The notes under the pieces are model-generated. The model did no database searches. It was given only the letters and a program-made list of their open reading frames with translations, and was not told where the DNA came from. Below, in pieces: positions 42,879 to 54,100 of a DNA stretch of 64,000 bases. Source of the DNA: Gonocerus acuteangulatus (taxonomy: Eukaryota > Arthropoda > Insecta > Hemiptera > Coreidae); the NCBI GenBank assembly GCA_946811695.1, contig OX328123.1, positions 147,628,171 through 147,692,170 on the forward strand. The letters run 5' to 3'. Each line of letters starts with the position of its first letter. The first letter of the stretch is position 1. Made by a program: the position numbers and the translations under genes.

Positions 42879-43018
42879 GACCCACAAATTTAAGCCACCG
42901 ATATATTTTCGTGTTCCTTGGGTGTTGAAAAGTGAAACTTCCTAGTCGTCACTTTTGGATTGCGTCATCGAGTTGACGTCATAAGCGTATTTCCTCCTAT
43001 TCGAGGGGGGGGGGCAAC
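42876..43018 (-). repeat. (TA)n-linked dispersed repeat, copy 5
   Basis: After the TA tract: CACAAATTTAAGCCACCG, TATTTTCGTG, GTCACTTTTGGATTGCGTCA, GACGTCATAAGCG, TTTCCTCC, then a G run. Same order as the 6525 copy. Confidence 0.7.
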
Positions 43019-43663
43019 GCACTACAATGAAAAGAACGATCTAGTAATATAGCCATAAAGAATGGGTATTTACTTTATATCCTACTTAACAAAATATTAA
43101 AGAAGAATTAACGTATTTTAAACCAGCCGAGAGGAATGAAGACAAGGCATTGAATCCATTCAGTTGAGAATATATTCACTAAAATTACCTGCAATTAATG
43201 TAATTACATCGGGTATACATCTTAGATTATCCTGGCCCTCAAGTGCAGCGTTAACAATAACTCACCGATCTTTCTTCGACTCCAGACACAGGTCGGAGCA
43301 GAACTGTGTAAGCCCGGGATAAACCGTTTTCAACGACATCCAAGCGTCCTTCTGACGTTAATCAAGGAAAAAGTTGGGAGTATAAATAACAAATTCATAA
43401 TAACGCATTGTATCTCCAGTTGCATTTATATAAAAAATAATAAGTAATCAGAAATTAAAAATGTGATCCCGAGACCATTTTAGGCATCTAGAGAAGTATT
43501 ATAAAATATGACGCTTCTTCATTAGGGATTATTTCTATGTCAAAAGTATGTTGAGGTCATTATAAATGGAGGGGTTCTCCACATAATAAGTTAGCATTGC
43601 CTATAGGAAGAAGAACATTGGATGACAATTTTTAAAACATGTAAATATTTGAATGCTTAGACA
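43019..43663. other. Unassigned sequence
   Basis: No gene recognised. A GC-richer patch at 43230-43340 has no identifiable motif. Confidence 0.35.
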
Positions 43664-43895
43664 CACGAATCTGCCTCACATCCACTTAATAACAAAGCAA
43701 CCTCACCCAAATTTTGGTACCTGTAAAGCCCCCCAAATAATCCAACACATCATAGAGGAATGCAGAAAATTCAAAAAAAAATTTTAAACCTATAAAATAC
43801 CCCGATCCACAAAACAAGCACTACAAGACTCATCCGAGTCTATAGACAAAATGATCCTACTATTAAAAGATATAGATCTTCTTAACAAGATATAA
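43664..43895 (+). pseudogene. RNase H-type LINE, C-terminal fragment
   Basis: The frame RHTNLPHIHLITKQPHPNFG then TCKAPQIIQHIIEECRKF, stop, YKIPRSTKQALQDSSESIDK and LLLKDIDLLNKI closely follows the C-terminus of the 58171 copy (HTNLTHVHLIMKT, IQHILEEC, HKIPRRREEALQNSEESIDK, NKI). One internal stop. The 3' UTR follows with a C run at 43951. Confidence 0.8.
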
Positions 43896-44200
43896 AAGCA
43901 CCAAACTCTATAATAGTAACTCCGTGAAGCAGTATAACAGTAAATATACCCCCCCCCCCCCCCCGAAAGTTCCTATGTAAATATTAAAATAATTGTAATA
44001 TAAAATAAGATGTATGTAATTTGTATTGACAAAAGAAGTAATCTTTTTATTATTAATATACTATATTATTATAGTTTTTTTTTAAATTTATAGTATCATA
44101 CTATACCATTATATTTTTTGTTGGTTGTAATGGTATTATAATTTTGACTAAATAATACCTAAAAAATAAATAAATAAAAATTAAATAAAGAAATATTCAT
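43896..44200 (+). mobile_element. Probable 3' UTR of the LINE fragment
   Basis: AT-rich trailer after the NKI stop with AATAAATAAATAAA-type ends near 44168. A poly-C tract of about 16 lies at 43951. Confidence 0.45.
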
Positions 44201-45714
44201 TTGCTGATTATATAACCCAAGTGATTATGTGAATTAGTTGTAAATGGAGATATAGCTTACATATGTTTTAGTATAGTTACATTATATATAAGTTTACATG
44301 TGTGTATGTATGTTTGCGTGTGTGTATATGCATATATTTATTAAAAAATACAATAAACAAATACAGAATTCAACACTTATACGTTCACACATCAAGGGCG
44401 TATTAACTTAAATGTTTATCCTCTTTAAACCCATATCCTTTCGTATCCTTGAATGCTTAGCTGCCCTTAATGTTCTTTAAGACACTTTTGGCTTTTTTGT
44501 TAGTTATGGATTGTTAATATTTTACCTATCGTTAAATGTGATGATCCATTAGGTAATAAATATAGTTGTCCAAATCGACAATGGAGTACTTGTCTTTGAA
44601 GACTAGTGTGCGGAAAGGGAAGTACGAAAATAAGAATTAAGTAAGCGATATCTTGCCCATACATGTTGGAGACAATGCGCCACGAGATCCTGGCAGAAGG
44701 CGATGTCCTTTTTGATCGCTTTCAATGCTAATGGCTTCGTGCTCAGTGTAAATGCATTGTATCACTAATCTGCGCAGAGTAGTGCTCTCCCGGAGCAGGG
44801 ATGGTCCGCCCCTCTGCGCAGTCATTATCGACGACCAGCTATCGATGAATATTTATCGAGCCTTGTAGCCGCCGGCGGTCGTACATCATAACGAGAATAC
44901 AATAAAACATCGATCCTATCGGACAGAATAATATTATATCGAGTTTTTGACTAATCGGACAGGCTGTTGACAATGATCTCCAGTTGGACAACTTCGAAAA
45001 ATTGAGAGTTTTTCGAAGTACCTGGTGTTTTATCAAACGTTTATTTATGAGTCTGAGAATAAAAGTCCTTGGCAAAAGGTCAGTCTCTGATAAAATTTTT
45101 CGAATACTTAAATAACTTTAAAATTCCATAAAGTCAAGTAAGTTACTGTCACATCATTAAACTATTAAGTAACAAGATTTGAACGTTTTCTTTGACACGT
45201 ATTTATCTTCATGTTCTTTGCAATAGTAACGGTCTGGACGCTCTAACAAAATCGTTCAAATATTTAAATTATTTCTGTAATGACAGCCAACATTAACCTT
45301 CATTTTTTCATATCGAGGTATCGTATTAAAATTACGTTAATTTTTTTTGTTTTTTTTAACCCACTTATTACGAGTACTAGGCTTTGATAAATTAGCAGCA
45401 ACTCTTTTAAATGTTGAGTAAAAAACTGTGACATCATTAAACTACGTTTCATTTAACAATTTTTTTATTCGTTTGGCAGAAATAAATTGGCTAACTCGAT
45501 TCAGGTCGAACTAAGGAAGGTTTATTTCCACTATATAAGAAAGAAGTCCTTAACCGATTTATTTATGTCACCCATATTCCCAAGGAATATATGTATGTAT
45601 ACGTGCACGGGTATATACACATGTGCGGGTACGTATGTATGTACATATGTGGGTGTATGATTGTATGAACGTGGGCGTATGTGTATATACGTGTGCTAGT
45701 TTAATTTAGAATTG
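44201..45714. other. Unassigned sequence
   Basis: A GC-richer region at 44650-44890 (CTGCGCAG twice, CCGCCGGCGG) has overlapping frames of 60-80 codons, none recognised. The rest is AT-rich. Confidence 0.35.
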
Positions 45715-45843
45715 GCATTATTATAAATTTTGTTATGTAGTATAGTTTTAGTATTAATATTGCTTACATTAGCATTATTTTTAGTACAAATAGTTGTAGT
45801 TTTTATTAGTTACTTAGTTTGTATTAGTTAGTTAGTGTTTTAC

Positions 45844-45908
<65 letters not shown>

Positions 45909-46445
45909 TTATATAAAAAATTACAAAAGAGGAAAAAATATATACATAAAAAATATATATGAATTAAAAAATATAACAAATAAAATTATACATAAAGGAA
46001 AAAATAAACAAAAAAAATAATAAATAAAAAATAAAAATAAATAAATAAATAAAAAAAAATAAATAAAAAATATAAAAAATAAATAAATAAAAAACTATAC
46101 AAGAGGGGGAAAAATAAATATGTAAATATTAATATGGTTATGTAGTCTATTATTTGTTATGTAGTATATTATTTGTATTGATAGTGCTATAGTGTATATT
46201 AGTATTACTCTTAGTACAAATAGTTCCATTACCTAGTAAGTTAGTAGTAAGCAATGATATTAGTTAAAAAAGAAAATTGAATGCAAGTTATCAAAAAAAA
46301 AAAAACAGTTCATTGTCATGCACTGTCCTAAACACGAATTACTAACCCTTTCACGACATATACACGACTCTCTAACATTAGACTTCAGGGCGGTGAGGAC
46401 CTAGATGTTTTCCGCCCTTAAACACCCAATCCATCCATCCATCCC
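45715..46445 (+). mobile_element. LINE 3' UTR fragment with terminal hairpin and (ATCC)n tail
   Basis: Two diverged direct copies of a 3' UTR unit (TTTGTTATGTAGTAT... TAGTACAAATAGTT; about 45730-45840 and 46140-46260) are separated by an A tract of about 60 bases (45845-45906) and A/T-rich filler. The end has a GGGCGG/CCGCCC hairpin (46394-46424), then CTTAAACACCCA and (ATCC)n. A terminal hairpin, CCCTTAAA and a simple repeat tail are typical of I/R1-like LINEs. No coding part remains. Confidence 0.55.
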
Positions 46446-48807
46446 AAGGACTCGGTCTGTTTTGTAATTGTTAATCTGAGCATGGCATTAGCCAGAAACA
46501 CAGCAGCCAATAGTCAGCGGAAATATTGGTTTTACAGTTGTATAGCCTTACAAATATGGATAGCGTTCAACTCTATTAATTTCATTTCTTCTCCCAGCAA
46601 ATTATTTTTATGCACGAAACATTAGGAAGTAATAAACTAAACTAATATCAGTGGGAAAAGTGTTAAAATTTATGAGTGTAAAAAACTCATATTGTAGATG
46701 TTAATTGTAGATTAACAAGTGTCTGTACAACACTTTCCTTATACAGCCGAAATTAAAATCGTAAAAGAGCTCGAGTGATAAAGGAACTTTATACGAGACT
46801 GTCAAAGACTATTGCCTAGATAATTTTGTGTTGGTACTACGAAATTCGAATTTGAAATACTTTGCTTGGTAGGATGACTAGATATTATCCGTGTATATTG
46901 GGCGTGTGGGTTCATATGGGAGCGTTGTCATGATAATAATCGATTAGCAAAAGAGACAGAGTTAAAACTACCTTGAAATCTCCCCAGTCCTCCCTCCCCT
47001 ACAATCGGCACTCTAATCATTCGCAGGCAATCCAAGCCCTGAATATAAACAAGTTGTTTGATTAAAGCATTCCAATTCATCGGGCGAGTGTTTTATCCGT
47101 TGCTCGTGTATTTTCCAGGTAAATACCTCGTTTCGGATCGGATATTGGTTCCCGTTCGGATTTACATCTTTATCCGGACTCGTGGAGTTAATGCGAGATA
47201 ACGCAATGAATATCCATTTCAGGAATTGTTGGATAAACTGTTTAGGTTATGTCGTTAGCCGCCGCATATTGGTTCGTCGAGAGCAACAGGATTTCCGAGG
47301 TAACGCATTTGCTCCAAGTATCAAAGACTCCTTGGAACTCTATTTACTTCAGGTGTCGTTCTGGATTAATCTACTTAGCCAAAAGTCTCGCTTTGAAACT
47401 TTAGATTTTAAATAAACTTAAACAACTGTATCAAAGGATCTAGTTATCGTCTTGCTGACAGCGTGACTGAGCTGGTTTAATCGCATTGGTAAAATGAAAC
47501 ATCTTCGATCAAGTTTCATTAGAAAACGAACCATCGTTGTTGGACGATCAACATTGAGATTCAAGAGCAACCGCCTCAAGAGCATAGGGCAAAAATTTTG
47601 TCTGATGAACCAAAAACTGAAATCAGTAAAAGTAAAAAATCACAAATCATTTAATTTTCCCTCCTAGGTACTTTCAATAAATATATGGAAGCTTTTGAAA
47701 ATAAATAGTCTTTCTAGAGCAAAGAGTCCGGATATTCTTTGTACTGTAGAAGTAAATTCATCATTGTTAATGAGTTATTAAATTTTGTAAAACCTCCATC
47801 CGTCTGCAAGCAATGCGAAGAACTACATGCGATTTTCAAGTTGAGAACCGTTATTGGAAATTGCAACATGGTTAGGTTAACGTTGTAAGTTTTGCACGTT
47901 TACTACAACATTTTTTTCAGGCTCATTGTCGGGTTAACAATGATTTCTTGGTCCGTGTCAAACTTAGCAAAATGCGTCTTATTTAAAAACTACAAGTGTT
48001 TGTATGGTCTGAAGTTGGATACAAGTAATGAACTTTGGCCTCCAATGCAATGGCAAGTAAACTACAAGTTATCTCGTTTTTTGCTGTCGATGTATTAAAG
48101 TATCATTAATTAAACAGGTGTTATAAGACAGCATGTGTATGGATCGGAGTGAGAGCAAGAGAGACAAAGAAAACCGTACATATATATATATTTTGATTGA
48201 GTTGAATCGAGATGTCACGAGACCGCAGGCTGAAAGTGTCACGTGACAGATTGTCCCACTGAACTTCCTTCTCCATAAAGCGGTGTACCGTCACATCAGA
48301 TGACGTCATTAGTAATTAATGTGACGTTTACACACACTCCTGGTCTCTATGACGGCTTGGATGTCGAGGGACGTGGGGGGGGGGGAGGGACAAAACTGTC
48401 GGACTACGTGACGTTTGTGTTGTCTCATAATTCATGGGGTAGCGGATACGTCGATTGGCCAATCAGCTTAGAGAAATACAGAGGTATCATCGGCCTCTCT
48501 GTCACGGCTGATCAACAAAACATAGGAGAGTATAACCTACCAGGTGTTATATGCCTTGCGGTATATTACTTAGGTATATTATTCCCGTTTGGCTATTACA
48601 GACACACAGACTGTAGCACTTTAAATAACTTATTAAAGAAGGCATTAAAATAGTGAAATTTAACAAATTGCTATTTTTATTGTAATTTAACTTGAATCTT
48701 AAGATGCACAAGGAGGGACTTGAAGCCCCCAATCTCCTTATTTTATTCATATCTCGTTCGCAATCACAACTGTCAACGTTCTTTTCTTGAAAATCCAATT
48801 ACCAACC
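46446..48807. other. Unassigned sequence, no gene recognised
   Basis: Several short open frames (47182-47415, 47892-48098, 48300-48653) have no recognised domain and no supporting splice context. CCCCTACAATCGGCACTC and other GC-richer bits appear near 47000 and 48340. Could contain conserved non-coding or unannotated exons, but nothing supports one. Confidence 0.35.
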
Positions 48808-48810
48808 TTA

Positions 48811-49960
48811 GGCCGTACCTACAATGGACCTGTATTTCTCCCGATCCGATTTCGTTTGACCGACAATGGCCGACGCACATTGGGGCCAAACGACATTTCG
48901 TGTTTCAAAAAAGACTACAGGCTCCAAATCTTTACCGATTTCAGTGATTTTTTTGTTGAATGAAAGCTAATAAAATTTACAACACCTCCGTCTGCCTAGA
49001 GTTTTGTTTTTTGTTTCTCTTGTTTATTAAATTACGTGAAAATAATTCGCGAACGTTTACAATTGAACATAAAATAATATTTTTCATCTAACTTAATACC
49101 AGCACTGATTTCGTTGGAATTATACATTTAAATCCTGATTAGATTTGGAAAAAATCAAAATCCATTCTCAAATCATTGAAAAATCATATTAATTTTTATT
49201 AATCTCATTGGTGAATTAAGACAAATATACGTATTGAAGATGCCCGTGTGATTTTTTCCAAGTCTAATCAGGATTTGAATGTTAAATTTCGACGATATCA
49301 TTGCTGACATTAAGTTAAATGAAAAATATTATTCTATGTTAAATTGTAAATGTTCGTGAATTATTTTCACGTAATTTAATAAACAAGAGGAACAAAAAAC
49401 AAAACCCTGGTCAGACGAAGGTGTTGTAAATTGTATTAGCTTTCATTTCAAAAAAAGTGCAATCAATCTTCTGGAAGTATATCAGTCCCGAAAAAATCGT
49501 GTAACAGTTATCTTTTAACTTTTACACTACAATAAGAGAAGCATTAGCATTCATGTTTTAAAATTATGTATAAGAAAGGTTGCAAGAAGGTTATAAGCAT
49601 TGGAAGGTTATAAACATTGGGCGGTTATAAACATTGGATGGTTATAAACATACCACGTAATTTAATTAACAAGGAAAGGAAAAAACAAAACTTTGAAATG
49701 ACATAGTTCATCTGAAAATTGGTTAATATTTACAGGCTGTAGACGTTTTTGAAACAACGAATAAGTCGTTTAGCGCCATTTTGCGTCGGTAGTCCAATAT
49801 CAGTCTAGAAACAAACAAGTTTGAACGGCCGAGAATCGGTGGCCATCGGGTCGGGTCGGGACCAATGTAGGCACCTCCATTGAGATGCATGTGTTTCTTT
49901 TTCTTCCGACAGTCGTTGGCTATCGGTTCGGATCGGATTGGGGCCAATATAGGTGCCCCC
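48811..49960. mobile_element. PIF/Harbinger-like foldback element with TTA duplication
   Basis: Left end GGCCGTACCTACAATGG and right end, reverse complemented, GGGGGCACCTATATTGG, with TTA on both outer sides (48808-48810 and 49961-49963). A 3-bp TTA/TWA duplication and ends starting with GG are features of PIF/Harbinger. The inverted similarity runs on for about 150 bases (TCCGATC, GACCGAC, TCGTGTTTCAAAAAAG). A second foldback sits inside (48955-49452). No transposase is encoded. Total 1150 bp. Confidence 0.7.
48955..49452. repeat. Inner inverted repeat, about 190-bp arms
   Basis: The left arm (GAAAGCTAATAAAATTTACA, TTATTAAATTACGTGAAAAT, AATATTTTTCAT) is mirrored by 49262-49452. The centre lies around 49160-49260. 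A partial third copy of the arm is at 49650-49700. It is nested inside the Harbinger-like element. Confidence 0.8.
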
Positions 49961-49963
49961 TTA

Positions 49964-50211
49964 GTATACCACCACTCCTAATAAACACGTTATCAGTTAT
50001 TTTTTGAGACGATTCTATAGGTTTTCGTGTTGCATAGCAAGTTTCGGAGTAATTTACGTTGGTGTGTAGAATCAATAATAAAGTGACATTTCTCAAAAAT
50101 GCCTTTATAAATCTAACTTGAATTACATTCCTTCAAAACATTCTTAAAGTTTGAGAAGGAGACTGCCTTTCGCAAAGATTGACAAAGAGAAGCCAACCAA
50201 TGAGGGCTTCC
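49964..50211. other. Unassigned sequence
   Basis: No recognised feature. Confidence 0.4.
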
Positions 50212-50400
50212 CCGTGGTCTAGTGGCTAGTATGCTGGATTCTCATGTGGGAGGAATGGGTTCGGGTCTCGCTTGTGGCAGTTTGACGTTATTCAGAGATG
50301 GGATCGTTGAAAAAATGCCTTGCTGCAACAAGGGTGTGTTTAAAACGTCCGTCACGCAGGAGCTGCATAACTAAGCACTTTCCTCAGAATTTTTTCAGTG
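50212..50400 (+). mobile_element. tRNA-Glu-like SINE (family C)
   Basis: TCCCCGTGGTCTAGTGGCTA gives a good A box; GGGTTCGGGTCTCGC gives a B box at normal distance. The head resembles tRNA-Glu but the acceptor stem does not close. The body contains CGTCACGCAGGAGCTGCAT and CTAAGCACTTTCCTCAG, shared with 27255-27305. Confidence 0.8.
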
Positions 50401-50689
50401 TAGACTACATTAGTGAATAATTTGCTGTAAATAACCTATATAAATAAAATAAAAACGTGAATAGTTCTGCTCATTTACATTTCTTATGAGGCCTGTTCAA
50501 TTATTAATTTTGTAAATAATTTGCTTCCAGAGTTATGCTTATACATGGTACTAAACTACTTAATAAATACACAAAAACTTCATTTTCCGTCTTTTGATCT
50601 GACGCAGGAACAGGATACAGTCCCCCTAGTGGGAGATAGCGCTCATCGCGGCGGCTTTGGGAACCTACGTCTGGCGGGCTAATTGTAAT

Positions 50690-51270
50690 GAAACAGAGTT
50701 TAAAGTAAACCCTCCTTTCCAATAGACCGATTTACTTCACTTTTAAAAAAACTTCTTTCTCATGAGATATCCACGACATATACCGCGTTTCGTTACAATA
50801 CAGCAGAAATTACGACCGGTATGAGTATATTAGTACTTTAGGTCCGGAGTAAACCCCCCCCCCCTCCGAATAACCCGATTTAGTTTATTTTTACAACTCA
50901 TTTTTCTCTGTTGATTACCACAACGAATACCAAGTTTCGTTGAAATGTAACGAAAATTACGGCTGGCAGTGGCAAATTGGTATTGTGGGTCCGGAGTAAC
51001 CCCCCCCCCCTTGTAATGAACCGATTTAGTTTATTTTTACAACTTAATTCTCTCTATAGATCAATATAACGAATACCGAGTTTCGTTGAAATATAACAAA
51101 ACTACGGCTGGTATGGTCAAATTAGTGTTTTGGGTCCGGGGTAAACCCCCCCCCCCCCCCCAGGTGGACCGATTTTGGTGGTTAACGAACTCGTTCAATC
51201 GTTTGCTATTTAAACGCTATATACCACGTTTCATGAAGAAAAACAAATACTCTGGCCGCTATCGTGTTAA
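50690..51270 (+). repeat. About 146-bp tandem repeat with poly-C runs
   Basis: GGTCCGGAGTAA at 50841 and 50988 and GGTCCGGGGTAA at 51133 mark units of 147 and 145 bases. Each unit holds a C run of about 11-17, then CCGATTTAGTTTATTTTTAC, ACGAATACCRAGTTTCGTTG and TTACGGCTGG. About 3.5 units, leading into CAGACAGACACACATATATA and a (TA)n tract. Confidence 0.9.
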
Positions 51271-51281
51271 CAGACAGACAC

Positions 51282-51283
51282 AC

Positions 51284-51349
<66 letters not shown>
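51282..51349. repeat. (TA)n microsatellite
   Basis: (TA)n with one ACA interruption, at the end of the 146-bp tandem repeat. Confidence 0.95.
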
Positions 51350-51351
<2 letters not shown>

Positions 51352-51384
51352 GAGATAGTTATATCCTCTGACTGTCACCATTTA

Positions 51385-51698
51385 GTCGGAGAGCTGGTAA
51401 CGCAAATTTCATGAAGTATTTTATGCACCTTGGAATTTTGCTGTATTGCATCTCGTGGTACGGTAAGGCATATATGTGTTTCCTGGACCATAGGGGAAAA
51501 AATATGTCACAAAAATAGTATTTTATTCACAATCTTTAATGTATAGTTAAGGCAAGTTACTTTATTTCTAGAACTACCACAACTGTCCTGTCCTTATGAT
51601 TGGTGCTCTCACTCACTCTTACGGTTACACGCAGTGTATTGCAGTCTATCATCGGATAAATTTATTGTCATGTTCGCTGATTACAAAACCTCAGAAAT

Positions 51699-51739
<41 letters not shown>

Positions 51740-52106
51740 GGTGCATCTACTTCTAGGTCATTAGCGCCGCCTCAGAGATAGTGTCTGCCTTTTTGTAATT
51801 ATTTTGAATTATGGTGTTTAAATAGAGGTGTGAAGAAAAAACTTCATTTAATATTAAAAAAGACCCACTTCGGTTTTTTTTTTTTTTATATGTTATCCCC
51901 CTTAAAAGTGTCTGCCTTATATATTATTCATTATAGAATTGCCTTAATTTTACATTAAAGAATTATGGCTTCTGAATAAAACACTATTTTTGGCCCATAT
52001 TTTGTTACTGATTACCTGATTACCTTTTTATCTACCCTAGAGACCCACTATAGCAAAATTTCAAGGTGCATAAAACACTTGAAAAGTGTGTTACCAGCTC
52101 TTGAAC
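51385..52106. mobile_element. Foldback MITE, copy 2, flanked by TA
   Basis: Ends GTCGGAGAGCTGGTAACGC (left) and the reverse complement of GTGTTACCAGCTCTTGAAC (right), both directly next to TA (51383-51384 and 52107-52108). The arms match those of the element at 25623-26548. The middle (ACGGTTACACGCAGTGTATT then GCAGTCTATC) is inverted relative to copy 1. A SINE has inserted inside at 51701. Confidence 0.82.
51701..51769 (-). mobile_element. SINE family B 3' end inserted in the foldback MITE
   Basis: T run (51701-51737), then the reverse complement of GGCGCTAATGACCTAGAAGT and AGATGCACCCTAAA. Flanked by CCTCAGAAATAG (51689-51700) and CCTCAGAGATAG (51770-51781), a 12-bp target duplication with one mismatch. 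Strongly 5'-truncated. Confidence 0.85.
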
Positions 52107-53144
52107 TAAATTTTTAAATACGGTTGCAATTATGGTAAAAATATTGTTGCTCGCCAAATCAATGTCGTTATTGAAATTCCCAAATATCTTTAATTCATTG
52201 TTGTCCATAACTGCAAGAAAAATATCTTAAATTTGTTTTTCTTCTTAGATGCCCCTATTTCCTATGATAGAAGGACTATCCTTATAGAAGAGCTCATGAA
52301 CCATAAAATTTGAAACAGAAGCTTTAATAGAAATGGAAAAAAAATGAAAAAAAAAATAAATTTGAAAGTGTATTTGAAACAATATGTTAAAACTTTCTTT
52401 TGGCATAAATAACATAAACCCTGCACCACTTACCTACCTTTTTCATTCATAAGAAAAAACTCAGTCACAGATTATTACATGAACAGGTAAACAATATAAC
52501 ATATTAATATTATATTTGCGCAAGGTTGAGGTTTTAGCTTTAGGTGCGAAGCCCTTAAAAAAAAAAAATATTATATTTAAAAAAAAATCAATGAAAATAA
52601 AGAATATAGTTTCAGTTATAATTATTACAACTTATAACTAATCATAACCTTAATTAAATGCCTCAATTTGATTGCTATTTATTTAAGGACCACACATTTT
52701 TTTTTCTTTAAAAAAATTAAACACAGGGAGTTTGGTTTGGATTTTCTTTAAAACGGCATGGCAATTAAATGATTTGGAATCATTTAATTGTAATACCATT
52801 TTAAAATAAGGGTACTTTTTTAAATAAGTATACTTTTTAAAATAACGGTACTTTTTAAAAATAGTATACTTCTTAAAATAAGGGTTAATTTATTTTCCAC
52901 CCCACTTTCTCTAAAAAAATTGGAAAATAATTTTTTCATCTGAGCTCTCAATTTATAATCTTATATTCTCATAATTTGGACAAATGTCATATAATCAATC
53001 ATTTTTTAAAATATATAATATAAAGTAGGCATACCATGGAAGCTGGGTTACAACTATATAATATGAAGCATGTGTAGCATGGCACGCCCCGGCTACAATA
53101 TTTAATGTAAATTAGGTGTAGCATTGCACACCAGGTAACAGCTA
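52107..53144. other. Unassigned AT-rich sequence
   Basis: Repeated TTTTTAAAATAAGGGTACTT-like stretches at 52790-52890 and GCATGGCACGCC / GCATTGCACACC at 53078-53130. No gene. Confidence 0.4.

Positions 53145-53181
<37 letters not shown>
53145..53181. repeat. (TA)n microsatellite
   Basis: Pure (TA)n of about 37 bases. Confidence 0.95.
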
Positions 53182-53184
<3 letters not shown>

Positions 53185-54019
53185 TTTAACGGGGGTCATT
53201 TTCGGTGTCTACTAGGTAGGATCGATAAAGATATGAAGAAATTTTTCAAAAATTCCGTCATGAGTGCAACCTCAATAGCTACTTTCCTTCGGAGGAAAGT
53301 GCTAAAAAGGCGGACACCTGTAGATAGCCCGACATTAATGCCATGGAAGCCGAAGTAAAAAACAAAAAAAATGAAAATCAAGGAAAGAAACGAAACTGGA
53401 AACTGTTTGTTCTATAAAACATTTCCCTAAATGCAAAAAATGAAGATCATAGATATGTCTAACAAGAAGAATCTTAAAAAAAAAAAAAAAAAAAAACAGC
53501 AATAATGTGAAAATTTATTACATAATCTCCGAATTTTCGTCTCTTCAATATGATGTTCAAGAACTGATTGCATGAAGTGTTACAAACGGCTGAACTGTGT
53601 ATAGAAACTTTTCCGCATAAAGTCGAATCCCTCAATACCTTTTCGCCAAACTCGTAGTATTTACTTAATGACGTTTTCCTAACACAATAAATTCAAATAA
53701 CTGACATTGAAAAAATTGAGGCACATAAAATTTAATTTATTTACGTTACTTGACGTCAGATACCCTCGGATTTCGTGCTACATGTCTGATAAAAAGTCCC
53801 CATAAAGCCTACTCTTGTCAGAAGAAAAAAAATGAAAAAATACTGAATGCCTTTGAAACGTTTGGGTTTGATTGCGTTATATTGGACGTAACCAATCATT
53901 CTACCAGGGTCCTAGGTGTTATGTAGTTAGGAAGATTTTGGCAACATTTCATCGGAGGCAGAAAATCAACCGCGAGACGAGAAGGCGAGAAAAAAAAAAG
54001 AGACAGAAACATAGACAAA
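53182..54019. other. Unassigned sequence
   Basis: A very diverged possible copy of the TA-linked repeat may lie at 53182-53300. An A run lies at 53477-53496. CTCCGAATTTTCGTCT at 53527 recalls the Penelope-like block at 41450. No gene. Confidence 0.3.
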
Positions 54020-54055
54020 GAACGAGAGAGAGAGAGGGACAAAACCACAAGAAGA

Positions 54056-54098
<43 letters not shown>
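54020..54098. repeat. (GA)n microsatellite, imperfect
   Basis: GA-rich tract ending in a pure (GA)n of about 35 bases. Confidence 0.9.

Positions 54099-54100
<2 letters not shown>

Noticed and set aside
45835..46020. Lysine-only frame
   Set aside because: It is a translated poly-A tract within a LINE 3' UTR fragment.
48300..48653. 117-codon frame as a gene
   Set aside because: Contains a poly-G run translated as Gly repeats and no known motif; no splice or promoter support.
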